A DNA stretch of 64,000 nt from positions 1 through 64,000 of the forward strand of contig PAAG01000014.1 of NCBI GenBank assembly GCA_002698785.1. The letters are read 5' to 3'. The notes below the pieces were generated by a model. That model worked only from the letters and a program-made list of their open reading frames with translations. It was not told the origin of the DNA and searched no databases. Both the position numbers and the translations under genes were made by a program. Shown in pieces: positions 35,422-45,476 of this stretch (positions within the stretch are counted from its first letter, which is position 1; every line of letters starts with the position of its first letter). The DNA is from Verrucomicrobiales bacterium (GTDB lineage Bacteria > Verrucomicrobiota > Verrucomicrobiia > Verrucomicrobiales > DEV007).

Positions 35422-37284
35422 TCAATAGACCGAGTGCCGGTGAAACAGCCAACTTTCGAGCAGAAGAATAACAATCGCGAAACCAAGGAGCCAATTGTTG
35501 AGGCCACCAGCAATTCCTCGTTTCACAGAGAAATAGTCAGAGTCATTTGAGCGCATTTCCGGTTGTGCAGGGATATCGCTCTCGACTGAAGACAGAATAT
35601 GTGAGGCGCCCTTTTGTCCGGTATCCGTTTCCCACATGCCGATACGATCCAGCTCTACAATCTTGCTTTTGAGCGGGTATCTCTGTTTCTTCAATTGTCT
35701 GTTCTCTGTTGCCATCCATGTCAGTGATTCCCCATCAACATGAGCAAGATCTCCCGTAGAGTAGAGTTGGACTCGGTTGACATCCGTTAGCTCATCAACA
35801 CACCAGAGAAGCGCATTTCCCATCAGAATCGGAAAGGAAGACGTCAAAGGTAGATTCTCAGATAAACCCGGAGAAAAACCCAATACCACGAGTCGCTGAC
35901 CATTCACTTCTCCCGCTGCCAGCACGGGTTCGCTTCCAGCTATCCAAAGCGGCTCCAGCGAATCTGTCACCTGAAAGACAGATGTCTGTGTCAGGGAAAC
36001 CCGCCCACTGCTCACTCGAAATAATACTGGGTGCTCCTCGTTGCCTACGCGCACTGCATCATACGGAATTGGTGAACTAAGTTGCCGAGCCAAAACAGGA
36101 CCTGAACTTGCAGGAGGGTTTATCACAATAACGGGAATGTCTTCCGGCCATTCCTCTGGCACCCAGCCGTCAAAGATCACTGCATCGACTTCTTCCCGCA
36201 GAGGCCACGCATCAGGACCGCCCTTCAACAACTCTAACGAACCAGCCTCCTGAATGGATGATAGCGCGAAGCGTGTGTAAGGATCTTCCGTCTCATCTTT
36301 CCGAATCCACGCGGCAAGAATCGGTTGAACGTCTGGTAACGGGATGGACACAACGTTATCGAGCGCAAAGTCATCGTTCTCCGAATTTAACTCCAGACAA
36401 AGGATCTGATCCCTGGCACCGTTGATTCGAAATGTGAAACTGATTCGCTCTCCGGGTTTCAAATCCAGCTCACGAAACTGGCTCGGAATCCCCCCTACAC
36501 TGACATTGAGTTTTGCGGTGACGGGCTCAAAAGCAGCATGATTGAGAGCAACCTGGACGAATGCATCGTAGCGAGAATATTCCAAGGGAACCGGCCGGAT
36601 TTGAAAAGAAGTGATCCCCGGATTGCATACCTCAGGAAGGGCAAGGTTCAATTCTCTCACCGAGACGTTTTCTGGTAAGCGAAAAGAATCGGCCAAGGCG
36701 TGGTCCGAGACGTGCCAGATTTCAGTAGGAGGCTCCAAACCAGCGAGAATCCTCGCGGTTTCCACAGCAGAATCAGTCTTATCCGCCATCGGGCGTACTG
36801 CGACATCATCCAAGCGGGAAATGAGTTCCCTCCGTTTCAGAGTTCGCGGCTGCAGGACTTCCGGTCGAACATCGTATGCAACCAAAGAGATCCCAATCTC
36901 TTCCGGGATTTGTTTCAGTCTTTCTTTGAGGATTCGTTTCGCTGCATCAATCCTTGATTCCCCCTCTTCATCGTCGACCTCCATGGAGGCAGATCGATCT
37001 AGCAGAATCACGACTGTGTTGAATTGGCTTCCTTCATCCTGCTTTACGATGATGCGGGACAACACAAAGACTGCCAGAAACAGAATCAATATCGTTAACA
37101 CGAAGGACAACCATTTCTTCAGGCGCCTGAGCCAGGCAGACTCCTGATGCTCTCTCGCAAGAGACTTGAAAAAAACCAAGGTCGAGACGTGGACCTTCTT
37201 TGATTTCCGCCGAAATAAATACAGAACCAACGGCACGAAGCCGAGGAGTAGAAGCCAGAGGAGTTGGGGATTAAGAAACTGCAT
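35422..37284 (-). CDS. BatA-like membrane protein with VWA domain
   Basis: About 620 residues from ATG 37284 (MQFLNPQLLWLLLLG). A GTG at 37296 overlaps the DUF58 stop by four bases and is an alternative start. The N-terminus is the BatA family domain: two membrane helices (LLWLLLLGFVPLVLYLF and WLSFVLTILILFLAVFVL) around a short basic loop (VHVSTLVFFKSL). A VWA-like domain follows with the MIDAS start DRSASMEVDDEEGESR. The remainder is a periplasmic beta-rich region, then a C-terminal membrane helix (about 600-615). BatA/BatB proteins accompany MoxR ATPases and DUF58 in many bacteria, where they have been linked to oxygen or envelope stress tolerance. The role here is inference from that context. 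Confidence 0.88.
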   Translation of the reverse strand: MQFLNPQLLWLLLLGFVPLVLYLFRRKSKKVHVSTLVFFKSLAREHQESAWLRRLKKWLSFVLTILILFLAVFVLSRIIVKQDEGSQFNTVVILLDRSASMEVDDEEGESRIDAAKRILKERLKQIPEEIGISLVAYDVRPEVLQPRTLKRRELISRLDDVAVRPMADKTDSAVETARILAGLEPPTEIWHVSDHALADSFRLPENVSVRELNLALPEVCNPGITSFQIRPVPLEYSRYDAFVQVALNHAAFEPVTAKLNVSVGGIPSQFRELDLKPGERISFTFRINGARDQILCLELNSENDDFALDNVVSIPLPDVQPILAAWIRKDETEDPYTRFALSSIQEAGSLELLKGGPDAWPLREEVDAVIFDGWVPEEWPEDIPVIVINPPASSGPVLARQLSSPIPYDAVRVGNEEHPVLFRVSSGRVSLTQTSVFQVTDSLEPLWIAGSEPVLAAGEVNGQRLVVLGFSPGLSENLPLTSSFPILMGNALLWCVDELTDVNRVQLYSTGDLAHVDGESLTWMATENRQLKKQRYPLKSKIVELDRIGMWETDTGQKGASHILSSVESDIPAQPEMRSNDSDYFSVKRGIAGGLNNWLLGFAIVILLLESWLFHRHSVY

Positions 37285-37292
37285 GGACGAAT

Positions 37293-38213
37293 TCACGAGT
37301 TCCCCGAAGACAGGGCGGAACCCCTCGAAAGCAGTTCAAGAAACATTTCATCGAACGGATAATCCGTTCTCCATCGTTGGTAATCAATTTGCCTCGACTG
37401 ACATGCCTGTTCAATATCCGTCAGAAAAAGTTTGTATCGCTCCTCGTAGCGTTTGCGGTCCCTTGGAGTAAACCACAGTCGCCTGTGTTCCTGAGTCTCC
37501 ACATCAAGCAATTCTATTTCTCCTTCGACATCGGGCTTTTCCTCCCAAGGGTGGTAGACTTGGATAAAGTGCACTTCGCCCGGCCAGGCGCTTGCGTGCC
37601 GGATGGCTTCACGCGCCTCGTCAACATCGCGACCATAGAGGTCCGAAATGACGAATATGATCCCATAACGTCGTCGATTGGGATTGAACTCTTGAAAACA
37701 CGTTTCCAGATCGGTGAGCCCACCGTACTCAAGCCCGCTCGCGAAATCGATAACTCTTTGAAGACTTCCCTGACCTTTCAGAGGCGGTGGAGGATCGTCT
37801 ACTTTCTCACTTGCCGAATACAAACTGACCCTATGGTGGCCTACCAAGCCCATATAGGCGAGTGCAACAGCGATCTTTAGGCTGGTTGATCTTTTCTCCG
37901 GAAACGGCTCTATCATTGACGCACTAGTGTCTACAATGATGTGAACATGAAACTCCTGGATCTCCTCGTATAACCGAATAAAAAGCCTGTCCAGCCGGGC
38001 ATACAATCTCCAATCGATTGCCCGGTAATCGTCCCTTGGTGTGTAGTGCCGAAAGTCTTTGAACTCTCGCGTAAATCCAGTTGAAGGTGTATTCTGAATC
38101 CCTTTCCGGCGTAGTTGTTTTCTCTTTCGAAGTCGAAGAAACAATGCGCGCAATCGATCAAGAAACTCCGCATCGAAAAGCTCGTCATTTTGAATTGTGT
38201 CAGGGCCCGGCAT
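37293..38213 (-). CDS. DUF58 domain protein
   Basis: 306 residues, cytoplasmic, without a signal. The DUF58 core is clear: GFTREFKDFRHYTPRDDYRAIDWRLYARLDRLFIRLYEE is spread over residues 47-85, followed by a VWA-like fold beginning HIIVDTSASMIEPFPEKRS (metal-site DxSxS present). DUF58 proteins work with MoxR-type AAA+ ATPases. Here moxR lies one gene upstream and a BatA-like gene overlaps its stop codon. It starts 16 nt after the TPR-propeller gene. The overlap suggests translational coupling with batA. Confidence 0.93.
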   Translation of the reverse strand: MPGPDTIQNDELFDAEFLDRLRALFLRLRKRKQLRRKGIQNTPSTGFTREFKDFRHYTPRDDYRAIDWRLYARLDRLFIRLYEEIQEFHVHIIVDTSASMIEPFPEKRSTSLKIAVALAYMGLVGHHRVSLYSASEKVDDPPPPLKGQGSLQRVIDFASGLEYGGLTDLETCFQEFNPNRRRYGIIFVISDLYGRDVDEAREAIRHASAWPGEVHFIQVYHPWEEKPDVEGEIELLDVETQEHRRLWFTPRDRKRYEERYKLFLTDIEQACQSRQIDYQRWRTDYPFDEMFLELLSRGSALSSGNS

Positions 38214-38228
38214 TGATTCGGTGAAAAA

Positions 38229-41200
38229 TTACTTTGACTGAGTCTTTGAAGGGGTACCAGCCTCCTTGGAAGCGCCTACGCACACGATGCAATTTCGCCC
38301 AAACGATGTGAGATACCGATTACCCACGACTCGATCTTCGACCGGAAACAGGTAGCCTGGTTTATTACCAGTATGGTTGATCACCCAACCCTGCCATACT
38401 GCTGTCCCCACGAACTCCTGCCCCTGAGTAAGACCTTCATCGAGATAGTCGACCAAACTCTCGGGCCAAACACTTGTCCCGAGTATGGTCCCGGTGAGAG
38501 CGTTCAACACTACCAGCCCCCCTCGCCCACGAACGATAATCTGGTTTCCCGCGACGGATGAGTGAACTTGCTGAGGATTCCCGAGCTTTGCCAATGATAT
38601 ACGCGATACCCGTTCCCGGAAGAAGTCCCCGTGGACGAGGTAACTCCCGTCCATGCTCCAGACATGGTTTCCGAATGCGCCGACCAATATACCCGATATC
38701 GGAAGCTCGCTCGAAGCAATTGGTAGGTTTGTAGAAATCTTCCGAATGCTGGAGTCACCCATCAACCACAGGTTATCATCCGATAACACAGCCTGTGCAG
38801 TGGAACTGCTACCTACTCGGTGGCCTGCCCAAAAGACGGCTGGCCCGACCATGCTGGTCGTTTCATTGAACGCCCCTTCGGCAATCAATTTGCGGTCTGC
38901 TTTCGGCGAAAAATAATCTAACAATTGTCTCGTGTCGACAAGAGACTCGCTGCCTGCGCCGTCCTGCCAGCCATTGGTCTGAACTTCATCGGAAGAATCA
39001 AGATCGACAACATCAATCTCCGATTCGCCTTTCGCCTCTCTCAAAACAATGGGGAAAGATATCTCTGGAATATCTCCGAAAGACCAAACCGGTTCACCAC
39101 TTTCGACAAGGTAAACTCCTGGATCGAAACCGTAAGCGAAGACCAGACCGTCCGAGAGTGAAACTCCGGTATTCAATGGTGAAATACCACTTTCAATGCT
39201 CTCGACACTTTGATCGTCTCTTCTCCAGAGAATTTTTCCTGTTTCATTATCAAAGCAGGACAGGATTTGCGCATCGATATCGAGCACCACGGAGAATTTC
39301 TCATTCGCCTCCAGGTGAATATTTTGCAGGGAAGAGGAAGTGAGTCTATCTCCAGGCAAGTCCCCCACCCATAGTATGTCGCCATCTGCCACGGAAAAAG
39401 CGACCAGTTCCCTATCCCTAATGAGAAAAGCGCGCCCGCCAGCAACCGAAAAGCCGGCGCCGGCTCTCCCCGCTTCATGAACAGATAGGTTTTCCCCGAG
39501 AAACGGAGTCGCAAATCCTCGGTCTTCGAATAGCTGGGCAGCATCGCCACTTCCGCCAATCGTTTTCGATCGAAACTGCTCTCGCCAGACGAGCTTTCCT
39601 GTATCCAGATCGATGGAGTAAACGGTGCCATTCGTATCAAGCGCCACTACGTAATTTTCTGATTCGTGAAAGGAAGAGAGTTCAGCTCCGGGTGACACCT
39701 CGAATGCCCAATTCATCTCAACCCCGGAGAGTAGAAACGAAGCATCTTTCGCAGGTTCACCAGCTTCCGTATTATTGGAAAAGTTACGGAGCAACGAAGG
39801 AGCCGCAGAAACGGATAAACGAAGTCCATCAGGAAAGTGCACATCCTCAAGTTTCTGCCGCGAGGCTATGGCTCGAAAACGATCAAGAGCACTCGCTGCT
39901 TCTTCAATACGGCTCAAAGAACTCAGAACATAAGCTCGGCACCATTCTGTCCAGAGGTGGGTCAATGGTGCATTCGCTTCTCTCTCAACGGATGCAAGCA
40001 TCGGGAGCACTTCTTCCAAATTTGTAGTAGATCGTTCGGAGAGTAGCTGCGCGATAGACCTCCAGTAGGAGGCTACAAGATGGTCCAAAAGAGATTCACG
40101 TGAGAGATTGCGAAACTTCATCCCTGCATCCCCGTTGCGCAGGGCACGAATCACCGACCTAAAGGCTTTCTCTTCTCCCATGGCCGCGAGGAGCGACAGG
40201 CGTTTTTCCCAACTGAATACATCTTCGGGTGCCAGTTGATTAATCACAGAAAGCGCCTCTTCAGCTTTCTGAAAAAACTCAAACTCGATCAGAATAGGGA
40301 CGACATCGCTCAACAGTTTCACGGACGAGATCTGTTGATAGTCCACGGCGTTCAACAGCTGCCCTGCGAGATCCAGGCGTTGCCCCTTGTAGTAGAGAAT
40401 CACACGAGTGAGTTGATAGTTTGCTGCGTTCTCTGCGTCCTCTCTCTCAAGAATCTTGAGTTGCTCTTCGATCTCTCCCTCATTTCCACTCTGTCCGGCA
40501 AGAAGACCAACGAGAAACTTTCGAAGCCTCACTTTCAAGAGTGGGTCCAGCCCCGACTGTCGAAGTCGTTCGCGAACCTCTTGCTCAATCCGTCCGGTCT
40601 GCATTGCCCTCTTTCCGGCTTCCCCAAGAAGAAGGAATTTCTCAATCTTATCGTCGGACCAACTATTGTCGGAAAACGTGAAACGGTTCTGTTCTTCATC
40701 GAAGAAACGAGGCAGCGTTTCGAACCTTTCATTTGCGGTAACGGCGGTATCCAGCCATGCCTTGTAACGAGCGGTCGTATCCGCTGCTTCCCGGAGCCGG
40801 GCGATTTGACGTTCTCCGCCACTTCGATCACCCAAGGTACCAAGCACTTTGATCAGCAACAATCCGAGGTCGAAGTTGGAAGGCGCTTTTGCGATTGCAC
40901 TGACAAGAATGTCGCGAGCGGGAACCGGGTATCCCCTCGATATCAGAAATTCTGCAAGATCGATCACTTCCTCTACCGCAGCTTCCTGAATATCGAGTTG
41001 AGAAACCAAGTCTGGAACTGAGTCTCCGTTATCGGTAGCTAGGTAAATCTCCAGGAGTTCACCTGCTACATCGAGACGGCTCGGGAAATTCCTGACATAC
41101 CGTTCAAGGTATTTTCCTGCCGCCTCAATTCGATCGATGGAACGCAAAAACCGCTGAAGTTCCATGATCTTTTCCGATGCCTCTTCAGGCTGAAGACCTG

Positions 41201-42383
41201 CCACGACTGTCCTGAATTCTTGATCAGCATCTGCATCGTTTCCCAATGCATAGTCGGCTTTCACCAACTTGAAGCGCAGATCACTACGTTCCGGTTCTTC
41301 CTCCAATCGCCTTTCGAGGAAGGATTTCGTAGCCGGGTAGTCACCGAGGGATTCCAATAACTCTGTCGCACGGGCCTCAACTCTCGCAGACTTTGGGAGA
41401 ACGTCCGCGCTCGTGACTAATACTTTTACCGCCTCGGTATGTTTTTCTGCCGCGACTAAAACCTCAGCATAGTCCAATACACGCCCCTCATCCTCTGGCT
41501 TTTCCTCGTAGTCCTTTCGGAAACGATCTAAGAGTTCCTTTCGTTGTCTCGCGCTCGCAACCACAGAGACACGCAGGCTCATCAGCTCCCGCCTTCTCCA
41601 ATGATCCGGTGCCAACTTCGAAAGCAGAGCATCGAGAATTCGGCCAGCCTCTGCATGATTTCCCGTTTCTGAAAGTGACGTCGCGAGTAGCAAATCAGCC
41701 TCTACGGCATCTTCGGCCCCCAATCCCGCTGCTTTTGCTCGATTGAGTGCTTCTGCACTACGCTTCCAGAACTGGTACCGCTGTGCTAATCGAGCTAGTT
41801 CAAGGAGCGACTCGGCCGTCAGGCTCTCACTCGAAAGTATCGCTTCCAGTTGAGTCTCTGCAATCGCACGAGTCTCTTCGTTGTCTGATAGTTGAAGTAG
41901 ATCGTCGAGCCACTTCCTTTTTCTAGCTAGATTCGATTCGAGCTGGATCGCATGAGCGAGTGCTTCGGTAGCACGAGGGTCTCCCTTTTCCTCGAGAAAA
42001 CGGAAATAGAGATACTGGAGGGGGGCTGACTCAGGCAACAACTGCACCGCAGAAGAAACCAATTCATCTGCACCCTCTCGGTCGACTTTCTTTAAGATTC
42101 GAATCAGAGTCGCCTTTGCACCCGCATCCTGAGGGTACTGTTCTATGTGGCTACGATAGGTGCCAATTAATTCGTCAACTCGCTCCGCTCCCACATACAT
42201 CCTGACCAATGCATCGAGGGGCGCATCAATCAGTGGGTCATAGTGAAGGGCAGTACGATATTGCAGTGACAACTTATCGAACTCTTCCGGCGTGAGTGCT
42301 TTTTGTGCATGCGTAATAGCCCCGGCCGCTTGCAAAAAGACAAGCGCAATCAGTACAGTCAGAACTCTGTGGGGGCGTTTCAC
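38229..42383 (-). CDS. Very large exported TPR protein with C-terminal PQQ-type beta-propeller
   Basis: 1384 residues with an N-terminal signal peptide (VLTVLIALVFLQAAGAITHA). Roughly residues 30-840 are helical TPR-like repeats, for example ALVRMYVGAERVDELIGTY, LLEIYLATDNGDSVPDLV and AEFLISRGYPVPARDILV. The C-terminal part (about 890-1380) is a PQQ-type propeller with blades such as VVALDTNGTVYSIDLDTGKL followed by VWREQF, and ETGKILWRRDDQSV. The fusion of a long TPR solenoid and a propeller suggests a periplasmic scaffold. It sits between moxR (24 nt upstream) and DUF58 (15 nt downstream), so it is an operon-specific partner of the MoxR machine. No enzymatic motif is visible. Confidence 0.83.
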   Translation of the reverse strand: MKRPHRVLTVLIALVFLQAAGAITHAQKALTPEEFDKLSLQYRTALHYDPLIDAPLDALVRMYVGAERVDELIGTYRSHIEQYPQDAGAKATLIRILKKVDREGADELVSSAVQLLPESAPLQYLYFRFLEEKGDPRATEALAHAIQLESNLARKRKWLDDLLQLSDNEETRAIAETQLEAILSSESLTAESLLELARLAQRYQFWKRSAEALNRAKAAGLGAEDAVEADLLLATSLSETGNHAEAGRILDALLSKLAPDHWRRRELMSLRVSVVASARQRKELLDRFRKDYEEKPEDEGRVLDYAEVLVAAEKHTEAVKVLVTSADVLPKSARVEARATELLESLGDYPATKSFLERRLEEEPERSDLRFKLVKADYALGNDADADQEFRTVVAGLQPEEASEKIMELQRFLRSIDRIEAAGKYLERYVRNFPSRLDVAGELLEIYLATDNGDSVPDLVSQLDIQEAAVEEVIDLAEFLISRGYPVPARDILVSAIAKAPSNFDLGLLLIKVLGTLGDRSGGERQIARLREAADTTARYKAWLDTAVTANERFETLPRFFDEEQNRFTFSDNSWSDDKIEKFLLLGEAGKRAMQTGRIEQEVRERLRQSGLDPLLKVRLRKFLVGLLAGQSGNEGEIEEQLKILEREDAENAANYQLTRVILYYKGQRLDLAGQLLNAVDYQQISSVKLLSDVVPILIEFEFFQKAEEALSVINQLAPEDVFSWEKRLSLLAAMGEEKAFRSVIRALRNGDAGMKFRNLSRESLLDHLVASYWRSIAQLLSERSTTNLEEVLPMLASVEREANAPLTHLWTEWCRAYVLSSLSRIEEAASALDRFRAIASRQKLEDVHFPDGLRLSVSAAPSLLRNFSNNTEAGEPAKDASFLLSGVEMNWAFEVSPGAELSSFHESENYVVALDTNGTVYSIDLDTGKLVWREQFRSKTIGGSGDAAQLFEDRGFATPFLGENLSVHEAGRAGAGFSVAGGRAFLIRDRELVAFSVADGDILWVGDLPGDRLTSSSLQNIHLEANEKFSVVLDIDAQILSCFDNETGKILWRRDDQSVESIESGISPLNTGVSLSDGLVFAYGFDPGVYLVESGEPVWSFGDIPEISFPIVLREAKGESEIDVVDLDSSDEVQTNGWQDGAGSESLVDTRQLLDYFSPKADRKLIAEGAFNETTSMVGPAVFWAGHRVGSSSTAQAVLSDDNLWLMGDSSIRKISTNLPIASSELPISGILVGAFGNHVWSMDGSYLVHGDFFRERVSRISLAKLGNPQQVHSSVAGNQIIVRGRGGLVVLNALTGTILGTSVWPESLVDYLDEGLTQGQEFVGTAVWQGWVINHTGNKPGYLFPVEDRVVGNRYLTSFGRNCIVCVGASKEAGTPSKTQSK

Positions 42384-42407
42384 GAAATAGATCCAAACAA
42401 TCTTGTT

Positions 42408-43412
42408 TTACACTGCGACTTCAGTGGAAACCGAATCAATGACTTCCTCGACCAATGAATCGATGTCTCTCGACTCTGCTTCCCCTTGGAAATTCAAGAT
42501 AACTCTGTGACGCAGCGAAGGGAGAGCGATACGGCGCACATCTTCCACGGAAACCGCAGTTCTACCATCGAGCGCGCAGATGACACGCGCCCCGCGGATC
42601 AAAGCCTGCATGCCTCGCGGACTAGCGCCGTAACTTACATACCGATCTACCGACTCAAGATGATCTGCATTTTCCGGATGAGTTCCCAAAACGATATGTG
42701 CCGCATACTCGGTCACATGATCAGCAACCGGAACAGAAGCCAACACTCGCTGGAACTCCATCAATTCCTCTGCATTGATCACCTGCTCCAGTTCCGGGGC
42801 ATCGAACCCCGAAGTCCTCCGGGATATCTCCACCAAGGTTGCTTTGTCAGGGAACGGAACCCTTAGCTTGAAGAGAAAGCGATCAGCCTGTGCCTCGGGA
42901 AGTGGGTAGGTTCCTTCCATTTCCATAGGGTTCTGCGTGGCCATCACGAAGAAGGGAACGGGTAGCTTCAATGTCTCACCACCGGCGGTAACGGCACCCT
43001 CCTGCATCACCTCAAGCAGAGCCGCTTGTGTCTTAGGGGTCGCTCTATTCACCTCATCAACAAGAACCAGATTGGCAAACACCGGCCCTCGCTCGAAATG
43101 CATCACACGGCGCCCCTCTTCATTCTCGTTCACAATGTGCGTTCCCAGAATGTCTGCCGGCATAAGGTCGGGAGTGCATTGGATCCGACCAGGAGTCAGC
43201 CCCATGACCTTAGACAGAGTCTGGACCAGGAATGTTTTCCCTAGTCCGGGAACACCTTCCAGAAGGATATGTCCGCGAGAAAACACGGCAACGAGAACAT
43301 CGGTAAGCAGTTCATCATACCCTACGATTGCCTTTTGAATCTCTTTCTTCAGGGCTGTAAATCTGGTTTGGAATCTCTCCAGATCGGCTGCAATATCGTT
43401 GCTGTCTGTCAT
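42408..43412 (-). CDS. MoxR-family AAA+ ATPase
   Basis: 334 residues. Walker A GVPGLGKT at about 53-60, preceded by HILLE; Walker B LVLVDEVNRATPKTQAALLEVMQE; sensor 1 FFVMATQNPMEMEGTYPLPEAQADRF; and the MoxR C-terminal lid RYVSYGASPRGMQALIRGARV with DVRRIALPSLRHRV. MoxR proteins are chaperone-like ATPases that act on VWA partner proteins, commonly encoded next door with DUF58 genes, as here. It is cytoplasmic. It is the energy-using component expected for the surrounding operon. Confidence 0.96.
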   Translation of the reverse strand: MTDSNDIAADLERFQTRFTALKKEIQKAIVGYDELLTDVLVAVFSRGHILLEGVPGLGKTFLVQTLSKVMGLTPGRIQCTPDLMPADILGTHIVNENEEGRRVMHFERGPVFANLVLVDEVNRATPKTQAALLEVMQEGAVTAGGETLKLPVPFFVMATQNPMEMEGTYPLPEAQADRFLFKLRVPFPDKATLVEISRRTSGFDAPELEQVINAEELMEFQRVLASVPVADHVTEYAAHIVLGTHPENADHLESVDRYVSYGASPRGMQALIRGARVICALDGRTAVSVEDVRRIALPSLRHRVILNFQGEAESRDIDSLVEEVIDSVSTEVAV

Positions 43413-43452
43413 AAATAGGTGGTAAATGTCACGCTAACCTCGCGGCAAAATC

Positions 43453-45405
43453 TTATTGGGACTCTGACTTCTCAAATTCTTCTCGAATTGCTGAAAAGTA
43501 ACGAATCACATGCTGTCGACGAGATCGGGGCAGCGATTTCTCATTTAGAGCCTGCTCCTCGGCTGCGAGGAAATCGGTAACAATGTCTTTTCTGGAACGG
43601 CTTGCTGCTTCCTTCCGGGCCTGACCTTCGACCGCCTTCATTGTCGATTCCCCGTTGTCGTTGATCTGAGCAACCACTTTCGCATCTTCCGATGCTTTGA
43701 GTGCATCTGTCTCACGGTCGACCATCTCTGCTGTGCCTGTTCCGGCTTGATTGCCTCCCGAACCGGAAATAGGACTCGCCCCACCTGCCATGTTCATACC
43801 GGACCCGGGGGCCGATTCGCCGTCGCTTTCGCCTGGAACGGGAGCGCTCAGCATGCCTCCTTCGCCGTCCCCGTCCCGGCTCTCATTACCCATGGCCATC
43901 CCCTGCCCCTCACCACCTTCTTTGGGTGGCGTTTCGCCTGGGACAGGAGCGCTCAACATTTGACCGGAGCCCTGTCCCTGATCTTCTCCGCCTTTCTGTC
44001 CGGAACCGGGGACGGGCGCAGGTTGCTCGATTGGCTGGGTATTTGGCGCTGACGCCATGGGATTGCTTCCTTGTTGATTCGGTTGCTGCGAATATTGCGG
44101 AGCAGTCATGTTCTGCAGATCATTTGCAAGAGGATCCCCATCAATTGACTGCAGTCCCTGCCCTTCACCGGCACGTGAACCGTCCTGTTCATTCGCCGCA
44201 ATTTTCTCCATTTTCTGTAGTTGGCTTCCACCGATTTCGCTCCCGGCATCTCTCAACTTGTTAGCAAGATTCTCCAACTTTTCACTAGCTTCCTCCCTTT
44301 TCACGACCAGTTGAAAATGCTTAGCCAACTCTTCGAATTCGCGAGCCGCAGTCTTGGGCTGTTCGTCGAGCATTTTCCGTTCAGCATTACCAACTCTCTC
44401 TCCTACCGGCTTAGTGTGGTCATCTTCAGTAGAGGCGGCCATGATCTCCTCAAATGCCTGAGTCATCCGTGTTTGTATTTCGCGGCTGATTTCATTTCCC
44501 TTCAAAAGATCTCGAAGGGCAAAAGCTTGTTCTGCCGCAAATTCTGCGTCTTTATCGCGGACTGCAAAAGCCAAGTCTGCCGTGTCTGGATGAGTCTCCA
44601 TCTCCTCCAACATCGCTTCGGAGGCCCACTCGTTCGACGCCAATCCCAGCTTGTCTGCCAACTCTTCCGCAGCTTTTGCGCGAGCCTCCAGGGCCTCCAG
44701 CATCTCGCCGGCAGTAAGACCTTCTGCATCCGCAAGATCGGAGGCGACTTCATCAACCTGAACACGAAGGTCTTCCAGTTCCTTCTTTTCCTCATCAGAC
44801 AATGAATCGAGATCCGCAACTTTATCAGACTCTCTGTTTAACTCATCTGCCTGAAGTGCCGCAGCATCCTGCATTTCTTCCGTGAGCGCCAAATCCTGAG
44901 GGTTTGGAGGAAAACGGAATAAAGACGTGAGAGAAAACGCCAGTGCGAGGCCGGGCACCAACCACGTCCATTTGACGCTGGGAAGCGGCAGCCCCTTGGG
45001 AAAGTCTTTTACTGCCACAGGAAGAAGTTCGTCAGATTTCCGGATATGCAGCATTTCCCCTTCTTCAGGAGAGGCTTTTTGAAGAAAACTGAAGGCCGAT
45101 GAGAAACGATCTTTCCACCCTCCAACTCGATCCAGAATAAGCAGAGCACGCTCGTTGGCGGGCCGGTGAAAAAGGCTATAGATAGCGACTCCTACAGCCC
45201 AAATGCAAAGTAGACTTGCTACGACGATCCACTCATTTTCCTGCCAGCCAGCAAGTCTGCGAAGGATCAAAACCAGCAAAATGAGTGCGATCCCACTCCA
45301 GAGGTGCGTCCGCTGAAAACCTCTTAAGAGAGACTTTAGCACTACCCTCCTTCGAACTGCCGCAATGGCGGCTTCGTAGGCTGATTTCTGTGTATGCGTA
45401 TCCAA
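43453..45405 (-). CDS. Membrane-anchored coiled-coil protein (DUF4175-like)
   Basis: 650 residues. Two N-terminal membrane helices (about 35-50 and 58-80) and a third near 145-165 (TWLVPGLALAFSLTSLF) anchor a long charged helical region (about 180-400, KKELEDLRVQVDEVASDLADAEGLT and the like). A glycine/proline-rich low-complexity stretch (about 415-560) follows and contains a duplicated unit, MLSAPVPGE. A basic C-terminal helix ends the protein. Proteins of this layout occur beside MoxR/DUF58/BatA genes in PVC and other bacteria and are sometimes labelled DUF4175; I am moderately sure of that label. It is 40 nt upstream of moxR. The role is probably structural at the inner membrane. Confidence 0.72.
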   Translation of the reverse strand: MDTHTQKSAYEAAIAAVRRRVVLKSLLRGFQRTHLWSGIALILLVLILRRLAGWQENEWIVVASLLCIWAVGVAIYSLFHRPANERALLILDRVGGWKDRFSSAFSFLQKASPEEGEMLHIRKSDELLPVAVKDFPKGLPLPSVKWTWLVPGLALAFSLTSLFRFPPNPQDLALTEEMQDAAALQADELNRESDKVADLDSLSDEEKKELEDLRVQVDEVASDLADAEGLTAGEMLEALEARAKAAEELADKLGLASNEWASEAMLEEMETHPDTADLAFAVRDKDAEFAAEQAFALRDLLKGNEISREIQTRMTQAFEEIMAASTEDDHTKPVGERVGNAERKMLDEQPKTAAREFEELAKHFQLVVKREEASEKLENLANKLRDAGSEIGGSQLQKMEKIAANEQDGSRAGEGQGLQSIDGDPLANDLQNMTAPQYSQQPNQQGSNPMASAPNTQPIEQPAPVPGSGQKGGEDQGQGSGQMLSAPVPGETPPKEGGEGQGMAMGNESRDGDGEGGMLSAPVPGESDGESAPGSGMNMAGGASPISGSGGNQAGTGTAEMVDRETDALKASEDAKVVAQINDNGESTMKAVEGQARKEAASRSRKDIVTDFLAAEEQALNEKSLPRSRRQHVIRYFSAIREEFEKSESQ

Positions 45406-45476
45406 ACTAAAACTGATTCTACTTTTTGCCGTTCAAATTGCCGCAGAGTAACTCCAGGAACCGGGACGCTATCCCA

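Noticed and set aside
43747-44052. Plus-strand frames in the coiled-coil membrane gene
   Set aside because: They arise from the G/P-rich low-complexity stretch of the real reverse-strand gene, which also explains the short internal repeats.
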